Counted from the stretch's first letter, positions 1-10,495 are shown. The stretch: DNA of 64,000 nt from Dendrolimus kikuchii (GCA_019925095.2 CM034392.1:22054387-22118386), one strand, 5' to 3'. Numbers and translations: made by a program. Notes: generated by a model not told the origin, from the letters alone.

Positions 1-47
1 AAAAATTATATCTGCAATGATAATTAAAAAATAATATAAGATGATAT

Positions 48-568
48 TGTTACAACCTAGGCGCCGACAAAGACAAACTCCACGTACAGATTTGTAGAAG
101 CACATTTATTACCCGTCGGCATTTGAACTAATAAGTAATAACATTGAAACTATTGTAATTCTTTTATGATCGTCTTCTGTTGTTTACTTATTTATTGGCA
201 TACGTTTCTAGAGAACAGCCTATTGTTCTATTCTTTACGGCCACTTGCGACTGTAATCATAGTCAGGTGTTACGGATATAAAGTACAAGCTGATTCTAGG
301 AAATTCGGTCTACGTTGCCAGGCGGGCACATTGAGGGAAGGGAGCAGTTCAGCGACAACTACGATACGGCTGTGACGTGTGAAGTACAATCGGGGGAGTC
401 TAATAGTGACGGACTTTGCGCGTTTTATTGAATTATGACCTTCTGCATTACGTTTGAATTTGTTGTGTTCGGTTATATTTGTACCTGTGTTATACGTGTT
501 TGTATAGTTCTAATAAACTCTATAATAATTCCAACGGCATTATAATTCAAGTCTCGCAACTCGTAACA
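48..568 (+). mobile_element. Solo LTR, copy 1 (TGTTAC...GTAACA family)
   Basis: Begins TGTTACAACC and ends CTCGTAACA, a short terminal inverted repeat. It is flanked on both sides by ATAT (44-47 and 569-572), which fits a 4-bp target duplication. An AATAAA signal sits at 512-517. Three further copies occur at 1018, 24677 and 45659, all on the minus strand and none with adjoining internal coding sequence, so they are read as solo LTRs left by LTR-LTR recombination. The 4-bp ATAT duplication suggests a Ty3/gypsy-type integrase; this is inference because no integrase is present. Confidence 0.8.
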
Positions 569-813
569 ATATTGTAATCATCTTTTAAAATGATGGTTAC
601 TAATTATTTTTGGTCCTCTCAGGGTTATTCTGTATGTATTATGATATTATTATATGTTTGTATAGTACATAAAGTCTATTATTATCTATTTATTTGTTCT
701 GAATGGATCATATCATTTATTGTCATCACTGTCACTGTCATGTTTAATACTTTTCTTAATTTAGGAAGAGATCGTTTTAAGCAATAAGGCCACTTTTTAT
801 TTAACGTATATTT
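569..813 (+). other. AT-rich spacer with a LINE 3'-end relic
   Basis: No gene is seen. At about 764-800 the stem-loop block GAAGAGATCGTTTTAAGC followed by AATAAGGCC matches, in the opposite orientation, related blocks at 10440-10480 and 29960-29990. It is therefore a decayed end of the same non-LTR retrotransposon family. Confidence 0.4.
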
Positions 814-1682
814 TACAGTCGCGGAATGAAAATGTTCGTCACCTTAAAGTCGATTTTTGCTTGCACGAGTACAAGAAACAATACTGCAAACATTTTAATA
901 AATGTTACTTTTATAAAATAAAGAAACGTGAATAAAGAAAATTGTAATGTTGGCAATGACAGACGCTGCAATTAACAATAAGAAACAAAGAGGATATAAT
1001 CACTACGCTTAACATATTGTTACGAGTTGCAGGACTCGAATTAAAATGCCGTTGGAATTATTATAGAGTTTATTAGAACTATACAAACACGTATAACACA
1101 GGTACAAATATAAGTGAACACAACCAGTCTAAACGTAAAGCACGATTCAATAACATGCGCACAAAGTCCGTCACTAAATAGTTCACCGAATGTACACAAG
1201 TCTTACTCCGCTTGTGGTTATCGATCGACTGCCTCGTCCATCAATCGAGGCATTGCTTTATACTGCACGGATGCAATATGTCTGCTCGGCCGCGTGAACG
1301 CATTTCCTTGAATCACACCTGGCTAATGACTGCCATAAAAGATTACAATATACAATGGGCTGTTTTTCTAATCACAAATTTAAACACAAAGTAAACAAAA
1401 AAGTCCAAATGCCGAAAAGGTAATAAAATGTATTTCTACAGGTGTGAATTTGCCTTTGTCGGCACCTCGGTCGTAACAATATTAAAATCAATAAAAAGAG
1501 TGTAAAGAATTTTCTTAGATAAGATGGAAAATCAAACAACTTTGTCTAAGTAATTTTAAATTGTATTGCCAGATAGTTTAACATAATTTTCTGTGGAATA
1601 ATCTGTTATGTGACTTAGTTTGAAAAGGTAACATGTACTCGCGGAACGCTAAATATATCAAATTGAAAACTGTTCGCCTGTA
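814..1682. mobile_element. TA-flanked MITE split by a solo LTR
   Basis: The left end TACAGTCGCGGAATGAAAA and a decayed right end near CGCCTGTA correspond to the inverted ends of the complete 428-bp copy at 23253-23680. Internal blocks also correspond in reverse complement (for example GTAACATGT followed by CGCGGAACG, and the block around TTGCTTGCACGAGTACAAG). The solo LTR at 1018-1478 interrupts it, so the MITE inserted first. TA flanks and the CAGTCGCGG terminus suggest a Tc1/mariner-type non-autonomous element. No coding capacity is seen. Confidence 0.72.
1018..1478 (-). mobile_element. Solo LTR, copy 2, nested in MITE
   Basis: Reads TGTTACGAGTTGCAGGACTC at the left and CGGTCGTAACA at the right on the plus strand, the reverse complement of copy 1. 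Flanks are ATAT at 1014-1017 and 1479-1482, matching a 4-bp duplication. It is 461 bp against 521 bp for copy 1, with the differences in the middle. It lies inside the CAGTCGCGG MITE. Confidence 0.8.
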
Positions 1683-1756
1683 CCTAGTTTTTAATAACGT
1701 AGTTTTAATTGTTGGTGAACAATAAAGTGCTTTCATTCATTCATTCAAATAATCTT

Positions 1757-2004
1757 GACAGCCAGGTGGTAGGGCATTTGCCCGACTGGATGGCTACCAC
1801 CCCTGGTCTAAAGTATGTCGCCATAACAACCTTGCGTTGTGTTCCGGCATTAGTGATCAGGTTCCAGTCTCTCTTAAGAAAGCAGCAGCGCATTTGTAGC
1901 ACCTTTGGAGTTGCAAATGTCCACAGGCTATGGTAACCGCTTTCCATCAAGTGGACCGTCTGCCTGTTTGCTGAACTCCGGCAATAAAAAAAATATAAAA
2001 AAAT
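1757..2004 (+). mobile_element. SINE-like ~300-bp repeat, 5'-truncated
   Basis: Starts at GCCAGGTGGTAGGGCATTTG and ends in the LINE-type tail AACTCCGGCAATAAAAAAA. It lacks the first ~75 bp (ATCCGTGCAGGAACGGAG head) present in the complete copies at 10956 and 49826. Just before it, 1720-1746 reads AATAAAGTGCTTTCATTCATTC, an A/T tetranucleotide end typical of another LINE tail. Confidence 0.8.
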
Positions 2005-2376
2005 TTGTAACAAAAATAAGTCATGACTCCATTCATGTCTCATCCCTAAGCTATATATTTAATTTCCAATTTGATTAGTTCATTTCAGTGTTTTATGTCG
2101 CAAATCTGTTGGGGCATGTGTACATCGCTATTTTACATTACGCATATTTGTAGACTGTATTTCTTTTCAAAAATGTTTGAGCTTGTTTTGCATAAAATTT
2201 GAGATTTGAGACAAACAATTATATTAAAGGCTTTTAATATAGATGTTTCCCGGGTCATTGTTCAAGCCTTATCACCGCCTCCATAAAAATCTGTATAGTG
2301 AAGGTGGGCAAGTCCGTCAGTGGGATAAGTTCGTATACCTCTCGTTTTGTTACCTTTTTTAACGGAATTTATCGTG

Positions 2377-2650
2377 AACTACAATTGGACCTACTTATGC
2401 AAAATGGAACCAACCCACATACTGACAGTTTTGAGAAAAAGCCGTTTTTATTAAAATTTTCGGTACAAAAAAATATGTCTATATTTTGGAAAAAACATTT
2501 AGAATATTGTATATTATATTTTCTCGTTATGATTTTTATTGAGTCGATAGAAGGTGCATTTTGAAAGTCTTCTGCATCCTTAACCCAATTTTGGCATGTT
2601 TGTGGATTGGTTCTGTTTTGCATAAGTAGGTCTAATTGGAAGTCAGAATT
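2377..2650. mobile_element. MITE with ~50-bp imperfect TIRs
   Basis: The left block containing GGACCTACTTATGCAAAA (about 2377-2425) is repeated inverted at about 2601-2650 (TTTTGCATAAGTAGGTCTAA), with the similarity extending over about 50 bp with several mismatches. The ~175-bp interior has no gene; the weak open frames across it read through the repeats and are not credible proteins. Confidence 0.6.
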
Positions 2651-2738
2651 AAATGATGTCTTAGCTTTACTGGTCGATTTGTTATCGTTGTGGCTACACA
2701 AACACAGAAATAAAGAGAGGTGTATGAACTTCCCCCAC

Positions 2739-3052
2739 TTTTTTTTATTGCCTGAAGCAGGTAAACAAGCAGACGGCTCACCTGATGGAAAGTGGTTACC
2801 GTCACCTATGGACATTTGCAACACCAGGGATATCGCTAACTCGTTGCCGACCTCTAAGAAATTTTATAATGGCCTTCTTAAAGAACCCCATGTCGTAGCG
2901 CAAAGGGAAAACTTCGGCGGGAAGTTCCTTCCAGATCATTGTTGTACGCGGAATAAATGTTCTAGAGAGCCGTTATGTAGTTGAGCGTGGGAGCTCAAGG
3001 AAATGGGGGTGAACATCCTAGTAGCTGACGGACTTCCCCACCTTGACTATTA
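2739..3052 (-). pseudogene. LINE ORF2 C-terminus and 3' tail (jockey/CR1-type)
   Basis: Read on the minus strand, 3030 to about 2820 encodes a typical non-LTR retrotransposon C-terminus: a VHPHFLELPRS-like block, then RTFIPRTT, then WKELPAEVFPLRYDMGFFKK and FLRGRQRV, ending in GVANVHR. The 3' UTR continues through TTGCAAATGTCCATAGGTGA to an AATAAAAAAAA tail at 2740. The same C-terminus occurs at 33695-33988 and 47643-47940. It is severely 5'-truncated and could not act alone. The 3' UTR closely resembles the tail of the ~300-bp SINE-like repeat. Confidence 0.85.
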
Positions 3053-3834
3053 TTATAATCTTCTAGGTATTATCTGTGCCTAACAATGCGTTCGCTTGTG
3101 AACGCGCGTCTTCTGAATACTGCAAGATATCAAAATGGAAAATACACGGAATTTAAAATAGAATACCAATTTATTTTTCCGTAAAATTTTCATTGCCATT
3201 TCTGAGCTTATTCAATACAATCTTTCAAACAGACTCACAGACAAGAGATCTAAAAATGATTAAATTAAAAAAAATACAGTTACAAAAAACAGATTTAAAT
3301 ATTCGATATATTTTCTATTTACATTTTCGAATTGGACATTAATGTACGTCAGCATGAACAGTGCCATTTTTCAAGCACACAGACTGGGCCCATTCGGCCG
3401 GAACGCGGCGATAATGTACCCCTCGAGTGCTTTCATTTATAGCTTACGGTGGCCGATTTCTACTTCATACAGTATTTAGATTTAAATTTAAACTATCGGC
3501 AAAGCAAAGGGAGTTTTAAATAAAAGTAAAAATTAGGTAAGGGCCTAACAGTCCGCGTACGACGAAGAGTTCCCAAGTGATGATAAGCGTCATCTGGGTT
3601 AGTTTAGTCATTTAGAAATTAAATACACACATATATACATATGTGTATATTTAATTTCCAAATTAGCTTAAGTAAATAAAGTGTTGGAATTTCCAACAAT
3701 TGTAATGTGGTTAACAAGGCTTAAAACTTGCCACGATATGTGCAGACGAAGTCTCTGGCGCTGGGTTGGCCTGGATGACCTCCAGTGGCGTGAGAAAAAC
3801 AACCGCAGGAATATATATAGTTTACTAGCGGCCC
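3053..3834. other. No gene recognised
   Basis: Apart from the palindrome at 3614-3660 this stretch shows no conserved coding sequence. Around 3350-3480 base composition is more balanced, but all six frames are broken. Open frames at 3681-3905 on both strands overlap each other and resemble no family I know. Confidence 0.4.
3614..3660. repeat. Near-perfect AT-rich palindrome
   Basis: GAAATTAAATA, then an alternating CACATATATACATATGTG core, then TATTTAATTTC form an inverted repeat of about 46 bp. It could extrude as a cruciform. No gene is attached. Confidence 0.6.
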
Positions 3835-4400
3835 CGGCAGACGTTGTCCTGCCTTTAAAAAATAAAATTCTAGAACCCGATCCCAGAGCCACTTACCGGT
3901 TCTAATTGCGAATCTAAACCATCCCGGTACCCACTCAAACACACAAAAACAAAATCACCAAATTCGCTTCAGGTGATTAGGAGGATTCCAGAACCCGATC
4001 TCAGCGCCACCTACCGGTTCTAATTGTGAATCTAAAACAGTAATATATTTTTTTTATTCTAGGTCATGACAAAATAAGATTAAAAATCTTGCCAAAAGAT
4101 TTTAAAATTTATAATTAACAAATAAAAAATAGGGGTTGATCGTAGAGGGGTGAAAATTTAGGGTTGTATGTATTTTTGTATGTTGTATCATAAAAAAATA
4201 GAAATTAAAAATTTTGTCTAAAAAATAAAAATAAAATTTAGGGGTGGACTACCCCTAACATTTAGGGGGATGAAAAATAGATGTTGGCCGATTCTCATAG
4301 ATACCGGATAAGCACAAAAAATTTCATCAAAATCGGTCAAGCCGTTTCGGAGGAGTATGGCAACGAAAACTGTGACACGAGAATTTTATATATTAGAAGA
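3835..4400 (+). repeat. Dispersed insect repeat (CCCGGCAGACGTTGT type)
   Basis: Starts CTAGCGGCCCCGGCAGACG followed by TTGTCCTGCC, then an internally duplicated block CTAGAACCCGATC / CCACTTACCGGTTCTAATTG (first near 3873, again near 3990). It ends with the segment CATCAAAATCGGTCAAGCCG near 4324 and a TTTTATATATTAGAAGA tail. A reverse-orientation relative lies at 39740-39955. The class is unsettled: non-autonomous retroelement or rolling-circle derivative. Confidence 0.6.
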
Positions 4401-5176
4401 TTGCACATGAAATATATATATCTCGGCTCATGCCGGCGGCGGGCGGCAAATAACACAATAATAATCTGAAATATTATAATCACAGTTTATTACACAAGAA
4501 TTATTACAATTACAATATTTAATGCAGCACAATAATACACAGGAATATTAGGACAACTCCAAGAGTTTCATCCACGCTTTTCAGGTGTCGAGCAGCAATT
4601 TGCCCTCAAAAAATACTGCAATTATGAGACAGTAATTATCGGCGACAACATATTATGTGCTGCTTGTCCAACAGAGCTTTCGCTCTTTTCAACCGATGAA
4701 CTTAGAACGTCCCGTTAAATTCCACCTCCTTTATACTGTCGAACTAACAACACGATGTTCACCTTTTAACAATCTTATAATCTGAAACTTATTATAAAGG
4801 TTATTAAAAATCCTAAAAACATTTATGAAGTACTCAGCAATATAATCCTCAGCGTATAAATACAACCCAGTTTTATTAAACTAAAACACTACTTAATAAA
4901 ATCAAGTGCAGGTATTATAAGAAAAACATAAGTACCCTCAATTTAAAGTCACAACATGTTCTTAGCACGGCAAACACATAGTTTTCATTTATGAAATACC
5001 TTCATATTATCTACCACGGCCATACCGACTTTCCATAATATGCAACAATCTGCGACATCTATATATATAATGAAGTGTCTTAATTGCGTAAGAACTAAAA
5101 TTTTGGGCTGACTACCATACACGTAACTGAGATATGAAAATAAAATTTAGATGGATTATATGCATTCAATTAATCT
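4401..5176. other. No gene recognised; AT-rich
   Basis: No coding frame. Similar short blocks (AATCTGAAATATTATAAT near 4465 and TAATCTGAAACTTATTATAA near 4780) suggest repeat ends, perhaps an old LTR or MITE, but I cannot bound one. Confidence 0.35.
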
Positions 5177-5392
5177 AGTCGTGATGGCCTAATGGTTAAC
5201 GTGCCTGTAATGCAATTACCACATGCTAACGACGGTGAAGGAAAACATCGTGATGAAACCTTGCCATCGAGATACCGATGTGTTAAATATGCCAAGCCAC
5301 CTTACACAAGCGTGGCAGGTATACTGACCATTCATCTATAGTAGGAGACCCGAGCCTAGCAATTAGACGTTTATGGACTGTATTATTCTTTA
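5177..5392 (+). mobile_element. tRNA-derived SINE
   Basis: A box A-like TGGCCTAATGGTTA (5184-5197) opens it. The body has the lepidopteran SINE block ACGGTGAAGGAAAACATCG (about 5232) and the 3' region GGAGACCCGAGCCTAGCAA, with a tail ACTGTATTATTC. Box B is degenerate, so this is not a functional tRNA gene. The RTE copy that follows has inserted in its tail. Confidence 0.7.
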
Positions 5393-5739
5393 AAGAGAGT
5401 TGGTCTGAAAGAGAATGTCGGGGTGAAGGTAAGGAAAGGAATGCTCCGGTGGTTCGGGCATGTGGAAAGAATGCATGACGAAAGAATGACTAAACAGATA
5501 TACAATGCAAAAGTGGGTGGATGCAGTAGTCGTGGAAGGCCACGACACACCTTCCATGATCAAATTGATCGTGTACTAGCAGAAGGTGATGTCAGGAGCC
5601 TTAAAAACAGACGAGCGTGCATGACAAGAGTTATGAATGTCAAAGAAGCAAGTGAGGTGTGTAAGAATAAGCCTAAATGGCGCTCTGTTGTTCATACCTA
5701 CCCCGCAAGGGAACTGGCGTGAAGTTATGTATGTATGTA
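5389..5739 (+). pseudogene. RTE-like LINE ORF2 C-terminus with (ATGT)n tail
   Basis: From 5423 an open frame of 99 codons encodes the LINE ORF2 C-terminus: MLRWFGHVERMHDERMTKQ, IYNAKV, GRPRHTFHDQIDRV, NRRACMTRVMNVKEA, KWRSVV and PARELA, then stop, GTGAAGTT and ATGTATGTATGT. The family's endonuclease and reverse-transcriptase domains are missing through 5' truncation. TGTATTATTC occurs before (5379-5388) and after (5740-5749), a probable 10-bp target-site duplication. Related copies lie at 9550, 15490, 27967, 38992, 43579, 50623 and 54680. Confidence 0.9.
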
Positions 5740-5749
5740 TGTATTATTC

Positions 5750-6072
5750 CTTATAAATCTATGCAATTCTATTACTGCATCAATTAATTATTACTAAAAT
5801 CTCTTATATATATGAGATATGTTTAACATTCCCAAATATTCAGGTACTAGCAATTTATATTTCACGGTGATATTATTCGTTGCCGCATATTCCCCCTGGA
5901 GTATGTCTGATTTGGTACCCGATAACAACGAAGCTTGTACAACCATATTATATAAAATAAACATTTGTATTACTAATATGAATTTTCGTAGAAATATAAA
6001 TATAGGTAATCTGTTTCAATGCAAATATAACTAAAATGTATAAAAGTTAAATATAAACTAATTATTTTTACA
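5750..6072. other. No gene recognised
   Basis: AT-rich DNA. The 71-codon frame at 5819-6034 has low-complexity, compositionally driven content and no recognisable motif. Confidence 0.4.
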
Positions 6073-6275
6073 GATGACCTCTGTGGTTGAGTGGTCTTAG
6101 CTTTCGATTACTTAGCTCAATAGAACACGTAGGTCCCGAGTTCTTTCCTAACATGGTAAATTTCATAAACGAACTCTCGGCGTTAGAGTTGTATGTTGTT
6201 TTCCATTATACAAGCATAGCTTACTTAAGTTGAGGATAGACAATGTCTATGGTTATTTGACGATAGTTATTTAAT
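6073..6275 (+). mobile_element. tRNA-derived SINE, second type
   Basis: The head CTGTGGTTGAGTGGTCTTAG looks like tRNA box A and GGTCCCGAGTTC like a decayed box B. The body contains GGTAAATTTCATAAACGAAC and a tail with GTTGAGGATAGACAATGTC. A better-preserved head of this type is on the minus strand at 53830-54065. The tail block reappears inverted at about 7984-8022. Confidence 0.62.
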
Positions 6276-6307
6276 TGTTTATTGAAGTTTAGGTACTATA
6301 GAATTTA

Positions 6308-6610
6308 GGGGATGACATACAGGGGATGGGATGAAGAGATGGGATAGAGGGGATGGGATAAAGGTGATGGGATAGAGGATATGATAGAGGTGATGGGATA
6401 AAAGGGATGGAATAAAGGGGAAGGGATAGAAGGGGTGGGATAGAGAGAATGAGATAAAATGGATGGGATAGAGGTGATGGGATAGAGGGTATCGGATAGA
6501 AGGGATCGGATAGAAGAGATGGGATAGAGGGTATGGAATAGAGGGGGTGGGATAGAGGGTATGGGATATAGGAGATAGGTTAGAGGGGATGGAATAGAGG
6601 GAATGGGAAA
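6308..6610. repeat. 14-bp minisatellite (GGGATAGAGGGGAT)n
   Basis: About 20 degenerate units with consensus GGGATAGAGGGGAT, purine-rich on the plus strand, with variants such as GGGATAAAGGTGAT and GGGATAGAGGGTAT. The antisense frame reads as Pro/Ser/Tyr/Leu-Ile repeats; this comes from the tandem array and is not evidence for a protein. G/A strand asymmetry could favour triplex or G-rich structures. Confidence 0.9.
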
Positions 6611-7847
6611 GAAGGCCAACGAACGCTTACTCAAGGCGGGGGTGCAAGGGGTGCATGGCAGCCAGACGTAGGGACCTAGAGGGCGCAAGCCGACGACCTT
6701 GATACACACCATGCATAAGCTGCTAGTTTTGAAATTACTTAACACTATCTCAATCCAATCACTTGAAAATATAATAAATTGCCTATTGAAATTTGCTGAC
6801 TACATCGTTTTACCAATTTTATTTTTTGTTACTGGCAGTGGGCAGGCTGATTTTGGCACCCTTTTAAAAAATAATGTTAATACAGCTCCGCCCTCACTCA
6901 TCGTTCCAAACACGATTATCTCAAAGCTAACCGTTTCATACGGATAATCTGTGAGAGTCGGTAGCAAACCGTTCAAGCCGGCCCTAAGAGCTGTAAAGAA
7001 GATATTGATTGCAGTATGGTTCTAAGATACCACGTCAAAAAACAAACTAGGTATAATAACATTTAAGTACGTGATATTGCTTTGATAGTTAGTTCCTAAG
7101 CTTTCGCTAGATGTCACCTATGTCGTAATATTACGCAGTGGCGAACACAGCTAAAACTCTAGATTATGTTAAGATCTTTATCGCTAATACTAAGAACAAA
7201 ACTTTCTCGTGTGATTATGATCTCCATTAAGCAAGAAAATCTTAGTCGTTAAATCAAAATAATTGTCTTGGAACCCACTCAAGAAATTAGTGCCATTTTT
7301 AACGTAGAGGAAAAAATCTCGTTTGCAGTGCACGTACCGCGATAAGAGAACGCATTATTCTCTGAGAAAAACCTACCTGGGTCGGATTAGGCTTGCTATA
7401 TACTCAGTATCCAATGTTATAATGGGTACAAAAAGTGTGGTCACTCAACTTATTTTGGTTTTCTTTGATATTATATTGGCTGCAACTTCATAAACTACGT
7501 AGTTTACACATGTTACAATAAGTACTGAAATAATTTTCATATAAAAGAGAAAATAAGTTTAACAAGACATATTTAAGCTCTGCGTGTATTGACTATTAAC
7601 AACTTACTTACGGCTACGTACTAAATTAAATAACTTGTTTTTTACGTTACTCTCTTTAGTCCACCGACAATCTGAACTGATTGACAAAATCCACATTAAC
7701 GCGGGCGACGACGTGATCGAAAGCTAGTTTCAAGATAAAGTATATCCTGTTCACAAGCATTGATTAGTGCACAGTACACTACAAATCGGGTTTAAAGGCT
7801 TTAAAACTTAGAGTTAGTACAGCACTTGTTAAAACGACCACTTTAAA
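6611..7847. other. No gene recognised
   Basis: 6611-6700 is a short GC-richer patch after the minisatellite. The remainder is unique-looking AT-rich DNA with no long frame, no inverted ends and no similarity to other repeats here that I can see. Confidence 0.4.
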
Positions 7848-8228
7848 AGGGACACCAACCACAACCACCGGTGGCCAGCAATAAGCAAATTCCACGCTTT
7901 TTCATACATTTTGTAGGGACTCGCTATACACGTGTATGATATAGTACCTGCAGTTGAATGAAGAATTAAATAACTATCGGCAGACAATCATAGACATTGC
8001 CTATCCTCAACTTAAGTAAGTAAACTTTGTGTAATTAGATCCAACTATGGGGCCGATCGCAAACACCCATAATAACCAGTGGCCAGAAATTTACAAACAT
8101 TTTCATACATTTTGTAGGGACTCATCGCACACTTGTGACCGGTGACACTGCCACGCGCCACTGTCACTGTGTTCGCGCGGTAGCACAGGGCCACCACTGG
8201 TGGCTGTAGTCGGTGGCACGTTTGCGCG
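7848..8228. repeat. Candidate MITE with internal direct duplication
   Basis: ACCGGTGGCCAGC followed by TTTTTCATACATTTTGTAGG (7868-7917) recurs directly as AACCAGTGGCCAG plus TTTTCATACATTTTGTAGG (8075-8119). The left end, rich in ACAACCACC, is partly inverted at about 8190-8228. The right half is GC-richer. Ends are imperfect, so both the boundaries and the MITE class are tentative. Confidence 0.4.
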
Positions 8229-8797
8229 CAGCCTAAACGTGTTCGTGAACTCAAAAAAACCTGGATCAGTCAACGTCGCGACCGATGCAATCAATTCGTG
8301 ATTGGAGCAGTGATTGATCCCCCTAACTTCTTTTATAAACCTAGTTATTGTTAACGATCTTTTGTACGTTGTTGTTAAATGTTATAATTGCCGCATAAGT
8401 ACGTAAAGATTCAATTAAGACACAACAAAGTGTATGCAAGAAGTCTGATAATATTATGACAAAAGTTTTTCTAGTCAACCGCTCGTGTTACAAATTATTG
8501 CCATCGTTATCGAGTTCTTTCAGGAAGTTATGTGCATAAAATTAATTTTTAGGTTAATACACAGTTGCTCAACAAATCGGATGACAATAAATCCATGGTT
8601 ACAATATTTTCTTGTTAAAACGATATAACTCACTGTTGATTGAGTAATATTTGCACTGTATATCTTAAAGACTGTTCGGCGTGGTCTGTTGAACTCATCT
8701 TTAGACAGCATTTATACTAATCTCAATAATATTTTATCATATAGTGTTTATTATTTAATGGAGTCATGGTGCCGCCATCTCTTATTCAAACCAGAAT

Positions 8798-8908
8798 ACA
8801 TATTCTTGATACATACTTACTCTTGATACATACATATTCTTGATACATACTTGTTCTTGATACATACATATACTTGATACATACATATTCTTGATACATA
8901 CATATTCC
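8798..8908 (+). repeat. 17-bp tandem repeat (TTCTTGATACATACATA)n
   Basis: Six to seven consecutive units built on CTTGATACATACATA with small length changes. No coding context. Confidence 0.9.
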
Positions 8909-9202
8909 TTCTCATATTATATAACAGTAGTATCTATCTCTATCCCTCAATTTTGCCTTGGTACTTGGAAAATGCCGCCATTTTTTCGTGGAATCGTTTG
9001 CGGTGTTAAAAAGACAGACATGTGAGAAATAATAAGATTTTTGGCAAGTGCAGTGAGTTATAGAAACAAACTAAATGGAGGCCGCCTTGAAAAGTGATTG
9101 CTATTGTTTGAATGATTGCTTAAGGGGGTTTCAATTTCCGTGCATGTGTGATATCTACTTCTGAAGCCAAGGCGGATTCATAGTCGACAAGGGTTTGGGT
9201 GA

Positions 9203-9265
9203 GTCTATTAATTTATAATTAATAAATACATTAGTAATTAATGTATTTATTTATAATTAATCGAC
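9203..9265. repeat. AT-rich inverted repeat
   Basis: TTAATTTATAATTAATAAAT, then ACATTA, and the complementary block TAATGTATTTATTTATAATTAA, form a palindrome of about 55 bp around a GTAAT centre. A second, GC-richer hairpin follows at 9316-9373. Confidence 0.6.
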
Positions 9266-9315
9266 AAACATTTACACAACTGAAGGCTACAAAATTATAC
9301 TATTAGCTTCAGCAG

Positions 9316-9373
9316 CTTCGTGTGTGCGGAATATCCGGAGTTTTTATACTTTAGGATTCCGCACACACACACG
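9316..9373. repeat. Hairpin with CGTGTGTGCGGAAT arms
   Basis: CGTGTGTGCGGAAT at the left is complementary to ATTCCGCACACACACACG at the right, with about 25 bases between. It may be the core of a small foldback element that includes the palindrome just upstream. Confidence 0.55.
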
Positions 9374-9549
9374 TAGCGTAGATGAAAAATGCTAGAAATG
9401 ATAATCGCCGAATAATCAAAAATTTCCTAAATATTATTATTTTATATTTATATATTATTTTATCTCGCATTTTGGTCTTTCATTCTTTATAACAAATTCT
9501 TAGATCAAATCGATAAAAAATTGATAGTTGTAATATATTAATGTCAAAG

Positions 9550-9659
9550 ATATGTCAAAGAGGCAAGTGAGGTGTGTAAGAATAAGCCTAAATGGCACTC
9601 TGTTGTTCGTGCCTACCCCGCGAGGGAACTGGCGTGAAGTTATGTATGTATGTATGTAT
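9550..9659 (+). pseudogene. RTE-like LINE 3' end, very short
   Basis: Only the last ~30 codons remain: a VKEASEVCKNKPKWHSVV-like stretch, then AYPARELA, stop and (ATGT)n. The coding end is intact. ATGTCAAAGA is repeated at the 5' junction (near 9541 and again near 9550), so the exact truncation point is ambiguous. Confidence 0.85.
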
Positions 9660-9854
9660 GATATCTGCAATTCTCTAATCTTCTTCTTCTATCTATTATC
9701 TATCTTCTGTCTTACAATCTTATAATAAATCTATAAATGGTTCGAGTTTGTACAACGCGTTTAAAAATGTGAAAAAAATCAGGGGGATAATTCGGACGGT
9801 CTGTCTTCTGTCTACCTGTCTGTCTGTCTGTTTGTTAGAGCATCACGTTAAAAC

Positions 9855-10150
9855 TACTGAACGGATTTAAATAAAACTCGACACAGATCAAGGTCATATA
9901 CCGGGGCGTAACTTAGAATACTTTTTGTCCCGATAAATTATGTCGTTTCCACGGGATGGACTAAATTATCGGAAAAGATGGTGCTACAATTGCATCCTTT
10001 TTGAAAACTACAGAACATATATGAATGAAACTCGACACAGAGCGGGCTTATATCCAGAATCAACACTTGGGATACCTTTTATCGCTATAAATGATGTCGT
10101 TTCCATATAATTACGGATTAGCTAGATAGGTGGCGCTGCGATCGCGTTTT
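9855..10150 (+). repeat. Dispersed repeat with ~154-bp tandem duplication
   Basis: AAACTCGACACAGA near 9874 and AAACTCGACACAGAGC near 10028 begin two related units. Each continues through a TATGTCGTTTCC or GATGTCGTTTCC block and a GGTG(G/C)(C/T)GCTGC block. The (TCTG)n-like stretch at 9806-9833 precedes it. It resembles the CCCGGCAGACG class in its GGTGGCGCTGC motif. No coding frame. Confidence 0.55.
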
Positions 10151-10344
10151 TTCAGCTCACCAACAAATACCTACGCTGTCGTAAACAACATGCCATTCAT
10201 TTTATTACTTCAAATCAGGTTGGCTTCGACTCACCTCTATTGTTATTATTAGATGTAATTTTTCTAATTAAAATAAAGCTACTACCTAGGCTATGACACG
10301 CGGCGTAGCTGCGCTGCAAAGTAGTTCTTTAATATAATTAATTA

Positions 10345-10495
10345 ATATAAACCAATCAATCAATCAATCAATAACTCTTTATTATGCATCAATACAAAAA
10401 AAGAACTTGCAGACTAAAACTACGTCTGATTATGCACAAAGGGCGGTCTTATCGCTAAAAAGCGATCTCTTCCAGACAACTCCAGGAATGAATTG
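10345..10495 (-). mobile_element. Non-LTR retrotransposon 3' end with (TTGA)n tail
   Basis: Minus-strand reading gives GGAAGAGATCGCTTTTTAGC followed by GATAAGACCGCC, a stem-loop block, then TGCATAATAAAGAGTTATTG and a (TTGA)n tail at 10345-10365. A relative at 29880-30010 has the same orientation, and a plus-strand relic lies at 764-800. No coding part is left here. Confidence 0.62.

Noticed and set aside
2369..2984. Frames of 151 (minus) and 125 (plus) codons
   Set aside because: Both run through MITE inverted repeats and an antisense LINE tail; the genuine LINE reading on the minus strand is in another frame.
6305..6745. 146-codon Pro/Ser/Tyr-rich minus frame
   Set aside because: It is the antisense reading of the 14-bp minisatellite.
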